A DNA stretch of 61,531 nucleotides, from NCBI GenBank assembly GCA_045565695.1, contig JBJLEZ010000002.1, forward strand, positions 1 to 61,531, written 5' to 3'. This document shows positions 39,674 to 47,613 of this stretch, in pieces. Position numbers and translations under genes: made by a program. The stretch is from GCA-2690565 sp002457235 (lineage in GTDB: Bacteria; Verrucomicrobiota; Verrucomicrobiia; Opitutales; Coraliomargaritaceae). The notes under the pieces were generated by a model. That model was not told where the DNA came from and ran no database searches. It saw only the letters and a list, made by a program, of their open reading frames with translations. The number at the start of each line of letters is the position of its first letter. The stretch's first letter is position 1.

Positions 39674-40396
39674 ATGTTTCTATCTAATAAAATTTCAATT
39701 ATGCAGCAAGAATGGCACAACTTGCTATTTTTGCATTGGTCAATTCCAGTTAACAGTCTTCGCCAATATATTCCTAAGCAGCTTGAAATAGATACTTATA
39801 ATGGTTCTGCATGGATTGGGATTATTCCTTTTCAAATGCGTAAACTCAGACCTTCGTTCGCTTTTCCCATTCCCCCTATTTCTAATTTCACTGAAATCAA
39901 TCTTCGTACTTACGTTAAGGATAAATACGAACGTAAAGGGGTCTGGTTTTTTTCACTGGATACACAAGGCCCACTTGGCAATTGGATTGCACGTACTTTC
40001 TTTCATTTAAATTACCGTTTAGCAGAAACTGAATTTATCACGACCCAAGCATCTCATAATACCTGTAATTTTAAATTTCCTAATTCAGAATTACCCAAAC
40101 AGACCCTTTCATGGCAGCATTCAGAAACTACATTCATGCCCTCACACGATCCCAATTCCCTGGAATTTTTTTTAACGGAGCGTTATCGTCTTTTTTCTTA
40201 TAATTCTCAAAAAGACTCCTTGCTTACCGGTACACTCTCCCATGATCCTTATGAATTAAATCGTCCTGCTTTGCTTAAATATTCAACTGGTTTATTCGCT
40301 AGTAATGGAATTCAATCTCCGAGTGTTTCCCCACAAAGTGTTTTAGCTTGTAAACAGACAAAAGTAAAAGTTTACCCTATCCAAACTGTTACATAA
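39674..40396 (+). CDS. DUF2071 (YqjF-like) family protein
   Basis: The 240-residue protein shows the DUF2071 pattern: EWHNLLFLHWSIPVNSLRQYIPKQLEIDTYNG in outline (key blocks LLFLHW and IPKQLE), then AWIGIIPFQM, NLRTYV and GVWFFSLDT. Family members are cytosolic, roughly 220-250 residues, with an acetoacetate-decarboxylase-like beta fold and no settled function. The first ATG is used here; a second in-frame ATG at 39701 gives a more family-like N-terminus and may be the true start. Confidence 0.85.
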   Translation: MFLSNKISIMQQEWHNLLFLHWSIPVNSLRQYIPKQLEIDTYNGSAWIGIIPFQMRKLRPSFAFPIPPISNFTEINLRTYVKDKYERKGVWFFSLDTQGPLGNWIARTFFHLNYRLAETEFITTQASHNTCNFKFPNSELPKQTLSWQHSETTFMPSHDPNSLEFFLTERYRLFSYNSQKDSLLTGTLSHDPYELNRPALLKYSTGLFASNGIQSPSVSPQSVLACKQTKVKVYPIQTVT

Positions 40397-40484
40397 AATT
40401 TAAAACACTCGAGCTAAACGGCTATTTAAACTTATTCCACGGATTTTGTTCAATCTAAAATCTAAAGGAATAAAAGTTTCATTA

Positions 40485-40874
40485 ATGTCTCTTAAAATTA
40501 AGAGCTTTAGTGAGCTTTTTAAGAAAAATATGCTATTCATACTTCGAGATTTAGAACAAAGAAAAGACTTTATTGAAGTATTGGTTTTTTACTCCGTCTA
40601 TTTATTGATAAGTTTTTTATTAATGGGATTTGTTTTATTATTCGGAAGCATTACGGATCTTCTTGTACAGGGTGAAGCCTTGGAATTCACTTATAATATA
40701 AGCCGAATCATTGCACCTGTATTTATAATCCTTATTTCTTCCTATATATGCTTTAAGAAGGACATCTTAAGCCAAAAATATGTAATTTTACTTATTTTGC
40801 TATCGGCATTCAGTTCCATTTTTCTTTTAACATTCTCTGGACTTCTATTTGCTGCATATTTCACTACTAAGTAG
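40485..40874 (+). CDS. Small membrane protein of unknown function
   Basis: I do not recognise this roughly 129-residue protein. It has three or four hydrophobic segments (near SVYLLISFLLMGFVLLFG, IIAPVFIILISSYICF and YVILLILLSAFSSIFLL) after a basic N-terminus, so it is an inner-membrane protein. The ATG at 40485 is preferred to an upstream TTG at 40446. It is followed by the first copy of the two-hairpin element. Confidence 0.55.
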   Translation: MSLKIKSFSELFKKNMLFILRDLEQRKDFIEVLVFYSVYLLISFLLMGFVLLFGSITDLLVQGEALEFTYNISRIIAPVFIILISSYICFKKDILSQKYVILLILLSAFSSIFLLTFSGLLFAAYFTTK

Positions 40875-40911
40875 TTAAATTTCAATAGCTTGTAAGTATA
40901 TCTGATTTTAT

Positions 40912-40990
40912 AAAAAAAGCTAGGATCCTACCCCTAAGATCCTAGCTACATTATCTACTTTATTTTACCCTAAACTCCTATTACTAGGAG
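40912..40990 (-). ncRNA. Two-hairpin structured element, copy 1 (candidate small RNA)
   Basis: On the minus strand: a 5' hairpin CTCCTA-gtaa-TAGGAG (40990-40975), an A/T-rich linker, then a 10-bp hairpin AGCTAGGATC / GATCCTAGCT (stems 40938-40947 and 40918-40927, loop TTAGGGGTAG) followed by T7. The layout is that of an RNA ending in an intrinsic terminator. A weak -10-like TAGTAT (41001-40996) lies 5 bp upstream of the first hairpin, exactly as in copy 2. Stem bases differ from copy 2 in a compensatory way while loop and linker are conserved. It might instead be only a terminator-bearing repeat. The rest of the 40,875-41,164 gap holds nothing else I can name. Confidence 0.6.
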
Positions 40991-41164
40991 AAAAGATACT
41001 AACAAATAGCAAATGACTATTAATCCTTACAAAAAACCAACTTTTTGTATTTTTTTTAAAAAAATCGGTAAAAAATTCTGTTTTTTTGGTATTTATCATA
41101 ATTGGAATACTTATTGCATCCTCTAACCCATATATTATTTTCGTAATAGTAATCACAAAAATCC

Positions 41165-41836
41165 ATGAGTGCAAATCTACCAAAAAACTTAAGAGACTCC
41201 TTATATAGTTCCAGAATCATTGCCACACCACATATTAGCAAGAAAGAGAATGTTCCCTATGTGATTGAGGCATTAATTAAAGGAGGCATTCATTGGGTAG
41301 AAATTACACTAAGGACACCTATAGCTCTTGAAATAATTCAATTAATTACTCAGCAATTCCCAGAAATGAAAGTTATGGCGGGAACAATCATTGAGCCAGA
41401 TCAAGTCACTCAGGTACAAGATGCAGGAGCCTCAGTTGCCGTCTCCCCTAACCTCAGCACAAAAGTTATCAAAGAAGCTTCATCGAAAAGTATGCCTTTT
41501 ATACCGGGAGTTGCGACCCCAAGTGAAATCGGACTAGGAATAGAAATTGGACTCGATACCTTTAAATTCTTTCCAGCAGAAATGATAGGAGGAATTCAGT
41601 ATTTAAAAAGAGTTTACGCACCTTATGCTCATAAAAAAATCCAATTCATACCACTCGGCGGAATTACATTAGATCGAATTACTGAATACACCCAAGAGGA
41701 ATTTATTTTAGCTCTAGGAGGCTCTTGGATCACAGACAAAAAACTTATTGAAACAAAAAACTGGCAACAAATCACCCAAAATTCCTTATCCGCAACAAGT
41801 GCTAAAGTAAGCAATATGCCATATAATACTTACTGA
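41165..41836 (+). CDS. eda: 2-dehydro-3-deoxyphosphogluconate (KDPG/KHG) aldolase
   Basis: The 223-residue class I aldolase contains WVEITLRTP (catalytic Glu), VMAGTIIEPDQV, VAVSPNLS, FIPGVATPSE, the Schiff-base lysine in DTFKFFPAEMIGG, and the phosphate loop IPLGGIT. It cleaves KDPG to pyruvate and glyceraldehyde-3-phosphate at the end of Entner-Doudoroff or uronate catabolism. Uronate use would fit the upstream polysaccharide locus, but this is inference. The 3' end overlaps the convergent phoU gene by 7 bp. Confidence 0.94.
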   Translation: MSANLPKNLRDSLYSSRIIATPHISKKENVPYVIEALIKGGIHWVEITLRTPIALEIIQLITQQFPEMKVMAGTIIEPDQVTQVQDAGASVAVSPNLSTKVIKEASSKSMPFIPGVATPSEIGLGIEIGLDTFKFFPAEMIGGIQYLKRVYAPYAHKKIQFIPLGGITLDRITEYTQEEFILALGGSWITDKKLIETKNWQQITQNSLSATSAKVSNMPYNTY

Positions 41837-42471
41837 TCCCCATTCAAGAGAAAGATAACTTCATCAGCTATATTTTTAGCATGATCTCCGATACGCTCGA
41901 TTGATTTTGAAATAAGCAATGTATTAAAACGTGCGGTGTCAGACATATCCGGTCGCATCGCTTCATTAGATAAGTTATCAAAATGCTTTTGATTTATTGC
42001 ATCAATTTCGTGGTCTTTCTTTAAAATTAGAAATGCCTTATCGATATCCTCCTCAACAAAACAAGTAATCGAATCTTTAACTAATTGGCAGGCAAGCGTA
42101 CCCATTTCTCTAAGATTTAATTCATTTTTTAATGAACCTTCTGTTGTCAGAAGACGATAAGATTTTCGGGCAATACTATGAGCTTCATCTGCGATACGTT
42201 CAAAATCCTTACTTGCCTTTAACGCGACCACTAACAATCGCAAATCAGAGGACACCGGCCCCCTCAAGCTCATATAGCGAATACACGCATGGGAAATTTC
42301 CATTTCCAAAACGTCGACATAGTCATCCATGCCGTAAGCCTCATTCACCTTTTCTATATTATTTTCTAACAGACCTTCAATTGAGAGCTGAACCACCTCA
42401 TGTGATTTCTCTCCTAAAAGGATTAGTTTATTTTGTAATTCAGTTAATTCTTTATGGAAGTATCGTTTCAT
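41830..42471 (-). CDS. phoU: Phosphate-specific transport accessory protein PhoU
   Basis: The 213-residue all-helical protein has two PhoU repeats. Each has the metal-binding E/DxxxD pattern (DDYVDVLEMEI, KDFERIADEAHS, and ISKSIERIGDHAKNIADEV near the C-terminus). PhoU restrains the PstSCAB transporter and PhoR signalling under phosphate sufficiency. It is the last gene of the minus-strand pstC-pstA-pstB-phoU cluster, 41 bp after pstB. Its leader is shared with the porin gene. Confidence 0.96.
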   Translation of the reverse strand: MKRYFHKELTELQNKLILLGEKSHEVVQLSIEGLLENNIEKVNEAYGMDDYVDVLEMEISHACIRYMSLRGPVSSDLRLLVVALKASKDFERIADEAHSIARKSYRLLTTEGSLKNELNLREMGTLACQLVKDSITCFVEEDIDKAFLILKKDHEIDAINQKHFDNLSNEAMRPDMSDTARFNTLLISKSIERIGDHAKNIADEVIFLLNGDQ

Positions 42472-42492
42472 AATTTCTTGTTAGGAATTTTT
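42472..42492 (-). promoter_or_regulatory. Shared Pho-gene leader motif before phoU
   Basis: The bases before the phoU ATG read TTCCTAACAAGAAATT on the minus strand. The same string occurs near 47451-47468 and, nearly identical, just before the porin start at 47614; pstS has TCCTAACATGAAATTAT around its own ATG. It is not a Shine-Dalgarno sequence. Confidence 0.5.
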
Positions 42493-42512
42493 TATCTCAT
42501 TTACTTATCCAA

Positions 42513-43322
42513 TTATCCAAATCGACCTGATACATACGCTTCAGTCTTGGAATTTTTTGGGTTCATGAAAATTTGTTCGGTGGTTTCATATTCAACTAAT
42601 CGACCCAGGTAAAAAAATGCAGTTCGGTCAGAAACTCGAGCCGCCTGCTGCATATTATGGGTCACCACAACGATTGTATAATGCTTCTTCAACTTATGGA
42701 TCAATTCTTCCACCTTTGCCGTCGCCACTGGATCAAGCGCAGAACAAGGCTCATCCATAAGAATGATTTTGGGCTTAACGGCTAAAGCTCGTGCAATACA
42801 TAAGCGTTGCTGTTGTCCACCAGATAAGCCTAGAGCACTCTTATTAAGACGATCTTTAACCTCATCCCAAAGTGCCGCACCGCGAAGTGAACTCTCTACT
42901 GTCTCATCTAATTCTCCTCGGTTTTTAACTCCTTGGATACGCATTCCATAAGCAATATTTTCGTAAATTGACTTAGGGAATGGATTTGATTTTTGAAATA
43001 CCATCCCCACATGTTTTCTCAATTCAATCACATCCACATCTTTGTTATAGATATCAATATCACTAATCCGAATACTGCCACTTTTAATCTTAGCAATATC
43101 GATCAAATCATTCATTCGATTAAAGCAACGCAGTAAAGTTGATTTACCACAGCCCGAGGGCCCGATAAAAGCGGTCACCTCTTTCTTGAAAATATCCATG
43201 CTGATATTAAAGAGAGCCTGGGAATCGCCATAGGTAAAATCCAAATTTTTGGTTTTAATTACAGGCTTAGGGGGCTTACTTGGTTCGGATTGTTTTCCTT
43301 GGATGTCAAAATTTACATTCAT
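42513..43322 (-). CDS. pstB: Phosphate ABC transporter ATP-binding protein PstB
   Basis: The 269-residue ATPase has Walker A GPSGCGKST, the PstB-type RCFNRMNDLI, Q-loop VGMVFQKSNPFPKSI, signature LSGGQQQRLCIARAL and Walker B ILMDEPCSALDP. It powers high-affinity phosphate uptake with PstA and PstC. It lies 30 bp after pstA in the minus-strand operon. Confidence 0.98.
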   Translation of the reverse strand: MNVNFDIQGKQSEPSKPPKPVIKTKNLDFTYGDSQALFNISMDIFKKEVTAFIGPSGCGKSTLLRCFNRMNDLIDIAKIKSGSIRISDIDIYNKDVDVIELRKHVGMVFQKSNPFPKSIYENIAYGMRIQGVKNRGELDETVESSLRGAALWDEVKDRLNKSALGLSGGQQQRLCIARALAVKPKIILMDEPCSALDPVATAKVEELIHKLKKHYTIVVVTHNMQQAARVSDRTAFFYLGRLVEYETTEQIFMNPKNSKTEAYVSGRFG

Positions 43323-43352
43323 CTTTCTTATAATTATAGGAGATATAGAAGT

Positions 43353-44576
43353 TTACCAATCATATTTTTTTCTAACTTTCACACGCAATATGATACTGCT
43401 CAAAGCAAACATACCCACGATCAATAAAAAGACAAAAGCAGTTCCATACTGCATATTTTGCGTATATTCATTTTGTGGAATTTTTGAACTCACCACATAA
43501 ATGTGATACGGCAGTGCCATAACTCCTTGGAAAAAGAAATCCGAAGAATTCTCTAAACCCTCCCAAGGTAAACGATCTCTAAGGGCAAAGGCTGCGGTAA
43601 ACATAATAGGTGCTGTCTCCCCCGCTACTCGCGCTATTCCCATAATCGAAGAAGTCAAGATACCTGGCATAGCATAGGGTAAAACATTGGTCCGTATACA
43701 AGTCCATTTAGAAGCTCCAAGAGCAAGAGAACCTTCTCTAAAGCCTTTGGGGATTGCTCTCATTGATTCCTCGCTAGCAGTTATAATCACTGGCAAAGCC
43801 ATCAAAGCTAAAGTAAACCAACCCGCTATTAACGAAACCCCCCAGTCTAAATACAAAACAAACAGACCAAAGCCAAATAAGCCAAAAACAATTGAAGGCA
43901 CACCCGATAGATTCAATATCGATAATCGGATGGTCTGAAGTATCTTACCAGGTTTGCTATATTCACTTAAATAAACGGCGCACAGTACACCTAGGGTCAA
44001 GGCAATGAGAATTGAGCCAAAGACCAACAAGGTCGTTCCTATAATAGCCGGACCAATGCCACCACCACTGTAAGCATAAGTACTGTAAACAAAATCACTT
44101 TGGGAAGGCGTCTTAGCAAGAGCTCGGTATTCCGTATCACTAAACAATAAACGCTGTTCTTTTCGCAAGACATCCAATCTTTCAATTTCTCTATTCAGCT
44201 TCTTTATCGCTAAGGTGAAAGCATCCGCCTGTTCATAATTTGAATTGGATAAAGCCTCGCGTTTGATGCTTTTTGTTAAAATTTCCGCCTTAGCTGCTTT
44301 GAGCTTTGAATCAATATCGGCAGGCTCAAAAACATGAAGGGTTTGTGGTTTTTCTGTTAAGAATTGAAAATTAATAAAAGGAGCCTCTTTGGTAAAAACC
44401 GCCTTGGAACCATTATAAGCGATATCCAAGAAAAGATACCCTGCCAAAATAATTACCAAATAGGTAAAGAAACGCATAATCCCAGTTATCGAAAGCTCGA
44501 TCACCTTATTCTTTGAAAAACGCTGAGAAAAAATGTGAGATGTTTGATTATCAATTTCTGATTTCATAAGGCTCAT
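43353..44576 (-). CDS. pstA: Phosphate ABC transporter permease PstA, with periplasmic insertion
   Basis: The 407-residue permease has TM1 near residues 32-52 and a canonical PstA core from about residue 165. The core includes GIGPAIIGTTLLVFGSILIAL, YLSEYSK, SGVPSIVFGLFGFG and the EAA-type loop EGSLALGASKWTCIRTNVLPYA. Between TM1 and the core lies a hydrophilic stretch of about 110 residues, largely Lys/Glu/Ala helix (KLKAAKAEILTKS), making the protein about 100 residues longer than usual. Only 2 bp separate it from pstC. Confidence 0.95.
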   Translation of the reverse strand: MSLMKSEIDNQTSHIFSQRFSKNKVIELSITGIMRFFTYLVIILAGYLFLDIAYNGSKAVFTKEAPFINFQFLTEKPQTLHVFEPADIDSKLKAAKAEILTKSIKREALSNSNYEQADAFTLAIKKLNREIERLDVLRKEQRLLFSDTEYRALAKTPSQSDFVYSTYAYSGGGIGPAIIGTTLLVFGSILIALTLGVLCAVYLSEYSKPGKILQTIRLSILNLSGVPSIVFGLFGFGLFVLYLDWGVSLIAGWFTLALMALPVIITASEESMRAIPKGFREGSLALGASKWTCIRTNVLPYAMPGILTSSIMGIARVAGETAPIMFTAAFALRDRLPWEGLENSSDFFFQGVMALPYHIYVVSSKIPQNEYTQNMQYGTAFVFLLIVGMFALSSIILRVKVRKKYDW

Positions 44577-44578
44577 TA

Positions 44579-46387
44579 CTAGCTCTCCATTTTGTTGTAT
44601 TTCTTAACTACATATTGGGCACTGATATTAATGATCAAAGAAGCAATAAAGAGTATAATTCCCACCATAAATAATGCTCGATAATGGACACTCCCCCGAA
44701 CGACTTCTCCCATTTCCTGAGCAATGATACCAGTCATTGTGTGTACCGGCTGGAAAAAAACTCCCAAGCCATCTGAAAATTCTGGTATTTTAATTCGATT
44801 ACCCGCACAGAGCAAAACCACCATCGTTTCGCCAATCACTCGACCGAATCCAAGCATAATTGCTGAAATAATTCCCGACAAAGCACTGGGAACGATTACA
44901 CGAAATGTCGTCTGTAAAGGAGTTGCACCAATCGCTAAAGATGCTTCTTTTAAATGCTTTGGGATATTATTAATTGCATCCTCAGCTAAGGTATAAATCG
45001 TCGGTATGGCCATCAAAGCCAACAAGCACCCGGCGGTCAAAGTATTCAATCGTTCTTGTATAGGAAAGAATGGCACCCAAGCTAAAAATTCTAATTGAGA
45101 TAAGCCCCGTATCGCTTCACCCAAGACCACCACACCAAAAAAACCAATGACCACTGAAGGAACTGCAGAAATAAACTCAATATAGGGCTTGATGAAATTT
45201 TGCTCTATTGGAGAAGAAATTTGATTGGTATAAATAGCAGCCCCCACACCCAAAGGTACGGCTATACATAAAGCGACAAATGAAATAATCAAAGAGCCAC
45301 TCAACAAAGGTAAAATACCATACCAATCTTGCTGGTCGGAAGCCGTAATCCAGTCCTTACCCGTTAAAAAAGAACCCAATGATTTCGATAAAGGCACCGC
45401 TTCACTTTGATCCCATTCTTTTACTTTCGTTTTCTGCTCTGGGATCGATTCAAAAAATAGTTCATTCAATTCTTTAAATCGCTCCATGCGACTTTCCAAA
45501 TGCTTGTTATCAAATTCAATGGTATCCGATTTCAAAAGTATCGCTTTTATATCGCCTTCCAGAGTGTTCAAAATCTCAAAATAACGCTGTTGCTCATTCG
45601 TTACTTTCAAAATACTTTTTTCGAAAATCACTGGCTGAATACGATTCTCGGTGTTCAAAAATTCATCTCTGAGAAGAGAAAGGTAAATTTCTCTGGATTC
45701 AGTATCCAAGATTACCCCACTCTTCAGTTCTTCAATCAGTTCTTTAGTTGCTTGCACCTTATCTGCATCAAAAGATTGGGTACGGGACTGCACTTTTAGC
45801 TTTAAGATAAACTCTGCTCGATCTTCTTCACTCAACCTAAAGCTATAGTCTTCAACTTGAGCGATCTTCTTTGCGTAATTATTTAAAGTTTCTTGCAGAT
45901 TGTCATTGGTAATTTGCTGGTCACGAATTTCAATTGCAGCATCCATCTTATCTTTGATGAAGCTTCTTAGATCACGACTTGTCCTTGAATATCCAAGAAA
46001 TAAGGCCTTCGAATTAGGAGACACAACCTTTTGTGAAATTGCTTGTTGCGTAAACCCTTCTTTTTTTAAGTCATTTATCCATTCTGCCCTAATATCGCTT
46101 AAATACTGCATTAAAGCCGTATGATCATCCCGTTTTTCTTTTAAAATATCTACATATTCAAGTCCTGATAAGCGATAATGCTTCAGACTAGTTTGGTATT
46201 GTTCAACAAATCCAGACCCTTCCTTGATCAAGAAAAGTGTAATTAAAAATAAAACAACAATCGTCACTGTAGCCGTGCAGCCAAAGAAACCCTTAATGAT
46301 TGAATCCGTATCTTTTCCAAATAAAACTAATCGTCGTTGGCTGAACTCTGGACTAGTGTCTTTCGGCTGTAAATCTTCCGTGTTCAT
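44579..46387 (-). CDS. pstC: Phosphate ABC transporter permease PstC, with about 300-residue periplasmic insertion
   Basis: The 602-residue protein is about twice the usual PstC length. TM1 is at residues 33-55 (VTIVVLFLITLFLIKEG). Then come about 290 hydrophilic, strongly helical residues without TM segments and rich in Lys/Glu/Gln heptads. From about residue 355 follows a normal permease core: ILPLLSGSLIISFVAL, SAVPSVVIGFFGVVVL, EEA-type loop HLKEASLAIGATPLQTTFRVIVPSA, FGRVIGETMVV. The insert should project into the periplasm, where PstS docks. It is the first gene of the pstC-A-B-phoU operon and is divergent from pstS. Confidence 0.94.
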   Translation of the reverse strand: MNTEDLQPKDTSPEFSQRRLVLFGKDTDSIIKGFFGCTATVTIVVLFLITLFLIKEGSGFVEQYQTSLKHYRLSGLEYVDILKEKRDDHTALMQYLSDIRAEWINDLKKEGFTQQAISQKVVSPNSKALFLGYSRTSRDLRSFIKDKMDAAIEIRDQQITNDNLQETLNNYAKKIAQVEDYSFRLSEEDRAEFILKLKVQSRTQSFDADKVQATKELIEELKSGVILDTESREIYLSLLRDEFLNTENRIQPVIFEKSILKVTNEQQRYFEILNTLEGDIKAILLKSDTIEFDNKHLESRMERFKELNELFFESIPEQKTKVKEWDQSEAVPLSKSLGSFLTGKDWITASDQQDWYGILPLLSGSLIISFVALCIAVPLGVGAAIYTNQISSPIEQNFIKPYIEFISAVPSVVIGFFGVVVLGEAIRGLSQLEFLAWVPFFPIQERLNTLTAGCLLALMAIPTIYTLAEDAINNIPKHLKEASLAIGATPLQTTFRVIVPSALSGIISAIMLGFGRVIGETMVVLLCAGNRIKIPEFSDGLGVFFQPVHTMTGIIAQEMGEVVRGSVHYRALFMVGIILFIASLIINISAQYVVKKYNKMES

Positions 46388-46503
46388 TGACTATTTTTGG
46401 AACCTAAAATTTGGATGGTGATGGGTTATTCAAGAAACTGAAATTTAGTGGTATCTCTTATTATAAGCCAAGATAAAAACACTAAAATTTAACGAATATT
46501 TTT

Positions 46504-46545
46504 TTGTAACACAATTGTAACACAAACGCCATAATTCTGTAACAA
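46504..46545. promoter_or_regulatory. Pho-box-like array between pstC and pstS
   Basis: Two perfect tandem copies of TTGTAACACAA (46504-46514, 46515-46525) are followed by a third TGTAACAA at 46538. The TGTAAC cores start at 46505, 46516 and 46538, i.e. at 11-bp and 22-bp steps on one helix face. This is the spacing and sequence type of PhoB boxes (TGTNAYA cores every 11 bp). The array lies in the divergent pstC/pstS intergenic region; a TATTAG at 46551 is a possible -10 for pstS and TATAAT (46465-46460, minus) for pstC. Confidence 0.8.
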
Positions 46546-46600
46546 TTACTTATTAGTGTGTTTAAGTCCTAACGGACCTAATTAATAAAAATCTCCTAAC

Positions 46601-47422
46601 ATGAAATTATTTAATAAATCACTATTACTAGCACTTGTTTTCAGTGTTAGCATACTCACACACGCCGATAATACTATCGTTATTAAAGGCTCTGATACTC
46701 TCGGAGCGAAAATGGTTCCCCAGCTAGCTGAAGCCTTTAAGGCCAATATGAAAGCACTTGGACAGAACATCGCTTTCGAAATCGCAGCTGAAGGTTCTTC
46801 AACCGGAGTCGCTTCTGTTATTGATGCGACCTCCGAAATCGGAATGTCCTCAAGAGATCCCAAAGCGAAAGAAATCGCTAAGGCTCAATCAAAAGGCGTA
46901 GACATGAAAGCAATCACTGTGGCTAAAGACGGAATTGCGATTATTGTACATGAATCCAATCCTCTAGAATCAATCTCAGTTGAAGAAATTGAAATGATTT
47001 TCTCAGGTGATGTTACAGATTGGTCTGCAATCACACTCCAATCTGGTAATATTTCAGCCTACACAAGAAACACATCATCTGGAACTTATGCAGTTTTCCA
47101 GAAACTCGGCATGAATTCTCGTGACTATGGTGCAGACACACAAAAGATGGCTGGTAACGAGCAAATTGCTGCAGAAGTGGCTAAAAACCCAAATGGTATT
47201 GGTTACGTAGGCTTAGCTTACATTAACACACCAGGCGTTAAAGTGCTTCCAATTGATGGAATTGGCCCTACTTCAGGTGCTTATCCTCTAGCCAGACCCC
47301 TTTATTATCTAATCGATAATAACAAAAAACTCAGTGACTTAGCCAATAGCTTTATTGGATTCACGATGAGCCCAGAAGGACAAGATATCATCAGCGGTGT
47401 CTACTTCCTCCCTCTTTACTAA
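46601..47422 (+). CDS. pstS: Phosphate-binding protein PstS
   Basis: The 273-residue protein has a signal peptide (LLLALVFSVSILTHA). The mature part starts IVIKGSDTLGAKMVPQLAEAF and contains EGSSTGVASV, VHESNPL, RNTSSGTYAVFQ and GIGYVGLAY, the phosphate-pocket loops of PstS-like proteins. It captures periplasmic phosphate for PstCAB. The Pho-box array lies 56 bp upstream. The start codon falls inside the leader motif shared by other Pho genes. Confidence 0.95.
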   Translation: MKLFNKSLLLALVFSVSILTHADNTIVIKGSDTLGAKMVPQLAEAFKANMKALGQNIAFEIAAEGSSTGVASVIDATSEIGMSSRDPKAKEIAKAQSKGVDMKAITVAKDGIAIIVHESNPLESISVEEIEMIFSGDVTDWSAITLQSGNISAYTRNTSSGTYAVFQKLGMNSRDYGADTQKMAGNEQIAAEVAKNPNGIGYVGLAYINTPGVKVLPIDGIGPTSGAYPLARPLYYLIDNNKKLSDLANSFIGFTMSPEGQDIISGVYFLPLY

Positions 47423-47438
47423 GATAATTCTTAGACTC

Positions 47439-47470
47439 ATTTTCAAAAAAAATTCCTAACAAGAAATTAT
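47439..47470 (+). repeat. Direct repeat of the porin leader (orphan copy)
   Basis: This 32-bp stretch (ATTTTCA, A-run, TTCCTAACAAGAAATTAT) recurs almost exactly at 47586-47615, where it ends in the porin ATG. Here the ATG is replaced by ATA, so no ORF starts. The pair brackets the three-way-junction sequence. Confidence 0.75.
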
Positions 47471-47485
47471 AAAGAAGAGCTCAGC

Positions 47486-47574
47486 GCCTTAGTTGCTAGC
47501 TTATGGTGTTCACTATGCATGCAAAACGATAAGCTCTACTCTGACAGGTATCATACTTCAGATAGCAACTAGGC
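47486..47574 (+). ncRNA. Predicted three-way-junction RNA between pstS and the porin gene
   Basis: P1 pairs GCCTTAGTTGCT (47486-47497) with AGCAACTAGGC (47564-47574), with one bulge. P2 pairs AGCTTAT (47498-47504) with ATAAGCT (47529-47535). P3 is a hairpin, CTGACAGGTAT with ATACTTCAG (47541-47561, one G-U pair). The three helices stack around a tight junction. No terminator follows pstS, so the element would lie in the pstS-porin transcript or the porin leader. No known riboswitch class was recognised. Confidence 0.5.
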
Positions 47575-47613
47575 CGCCAGGCTTTATTTTCAAAAAAATC
47601 CTAACAAGAAACT

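Noticed and set aside
40965..41183. A 72-codon minus-strand ORF upstream of the two-hairpin element copy 1.
   Set aside because: No start signal, no counterpart at copy 2, and it overlaps the eda start; better explained as chance in AT-rich sequence.
47486..47574. Three-way junction tested for hammerhead or known riboswitch motifs.
   Set aside because: The CUGANGA/GAAA core of hammerheads and the signature strings of common riboswitches are absent.
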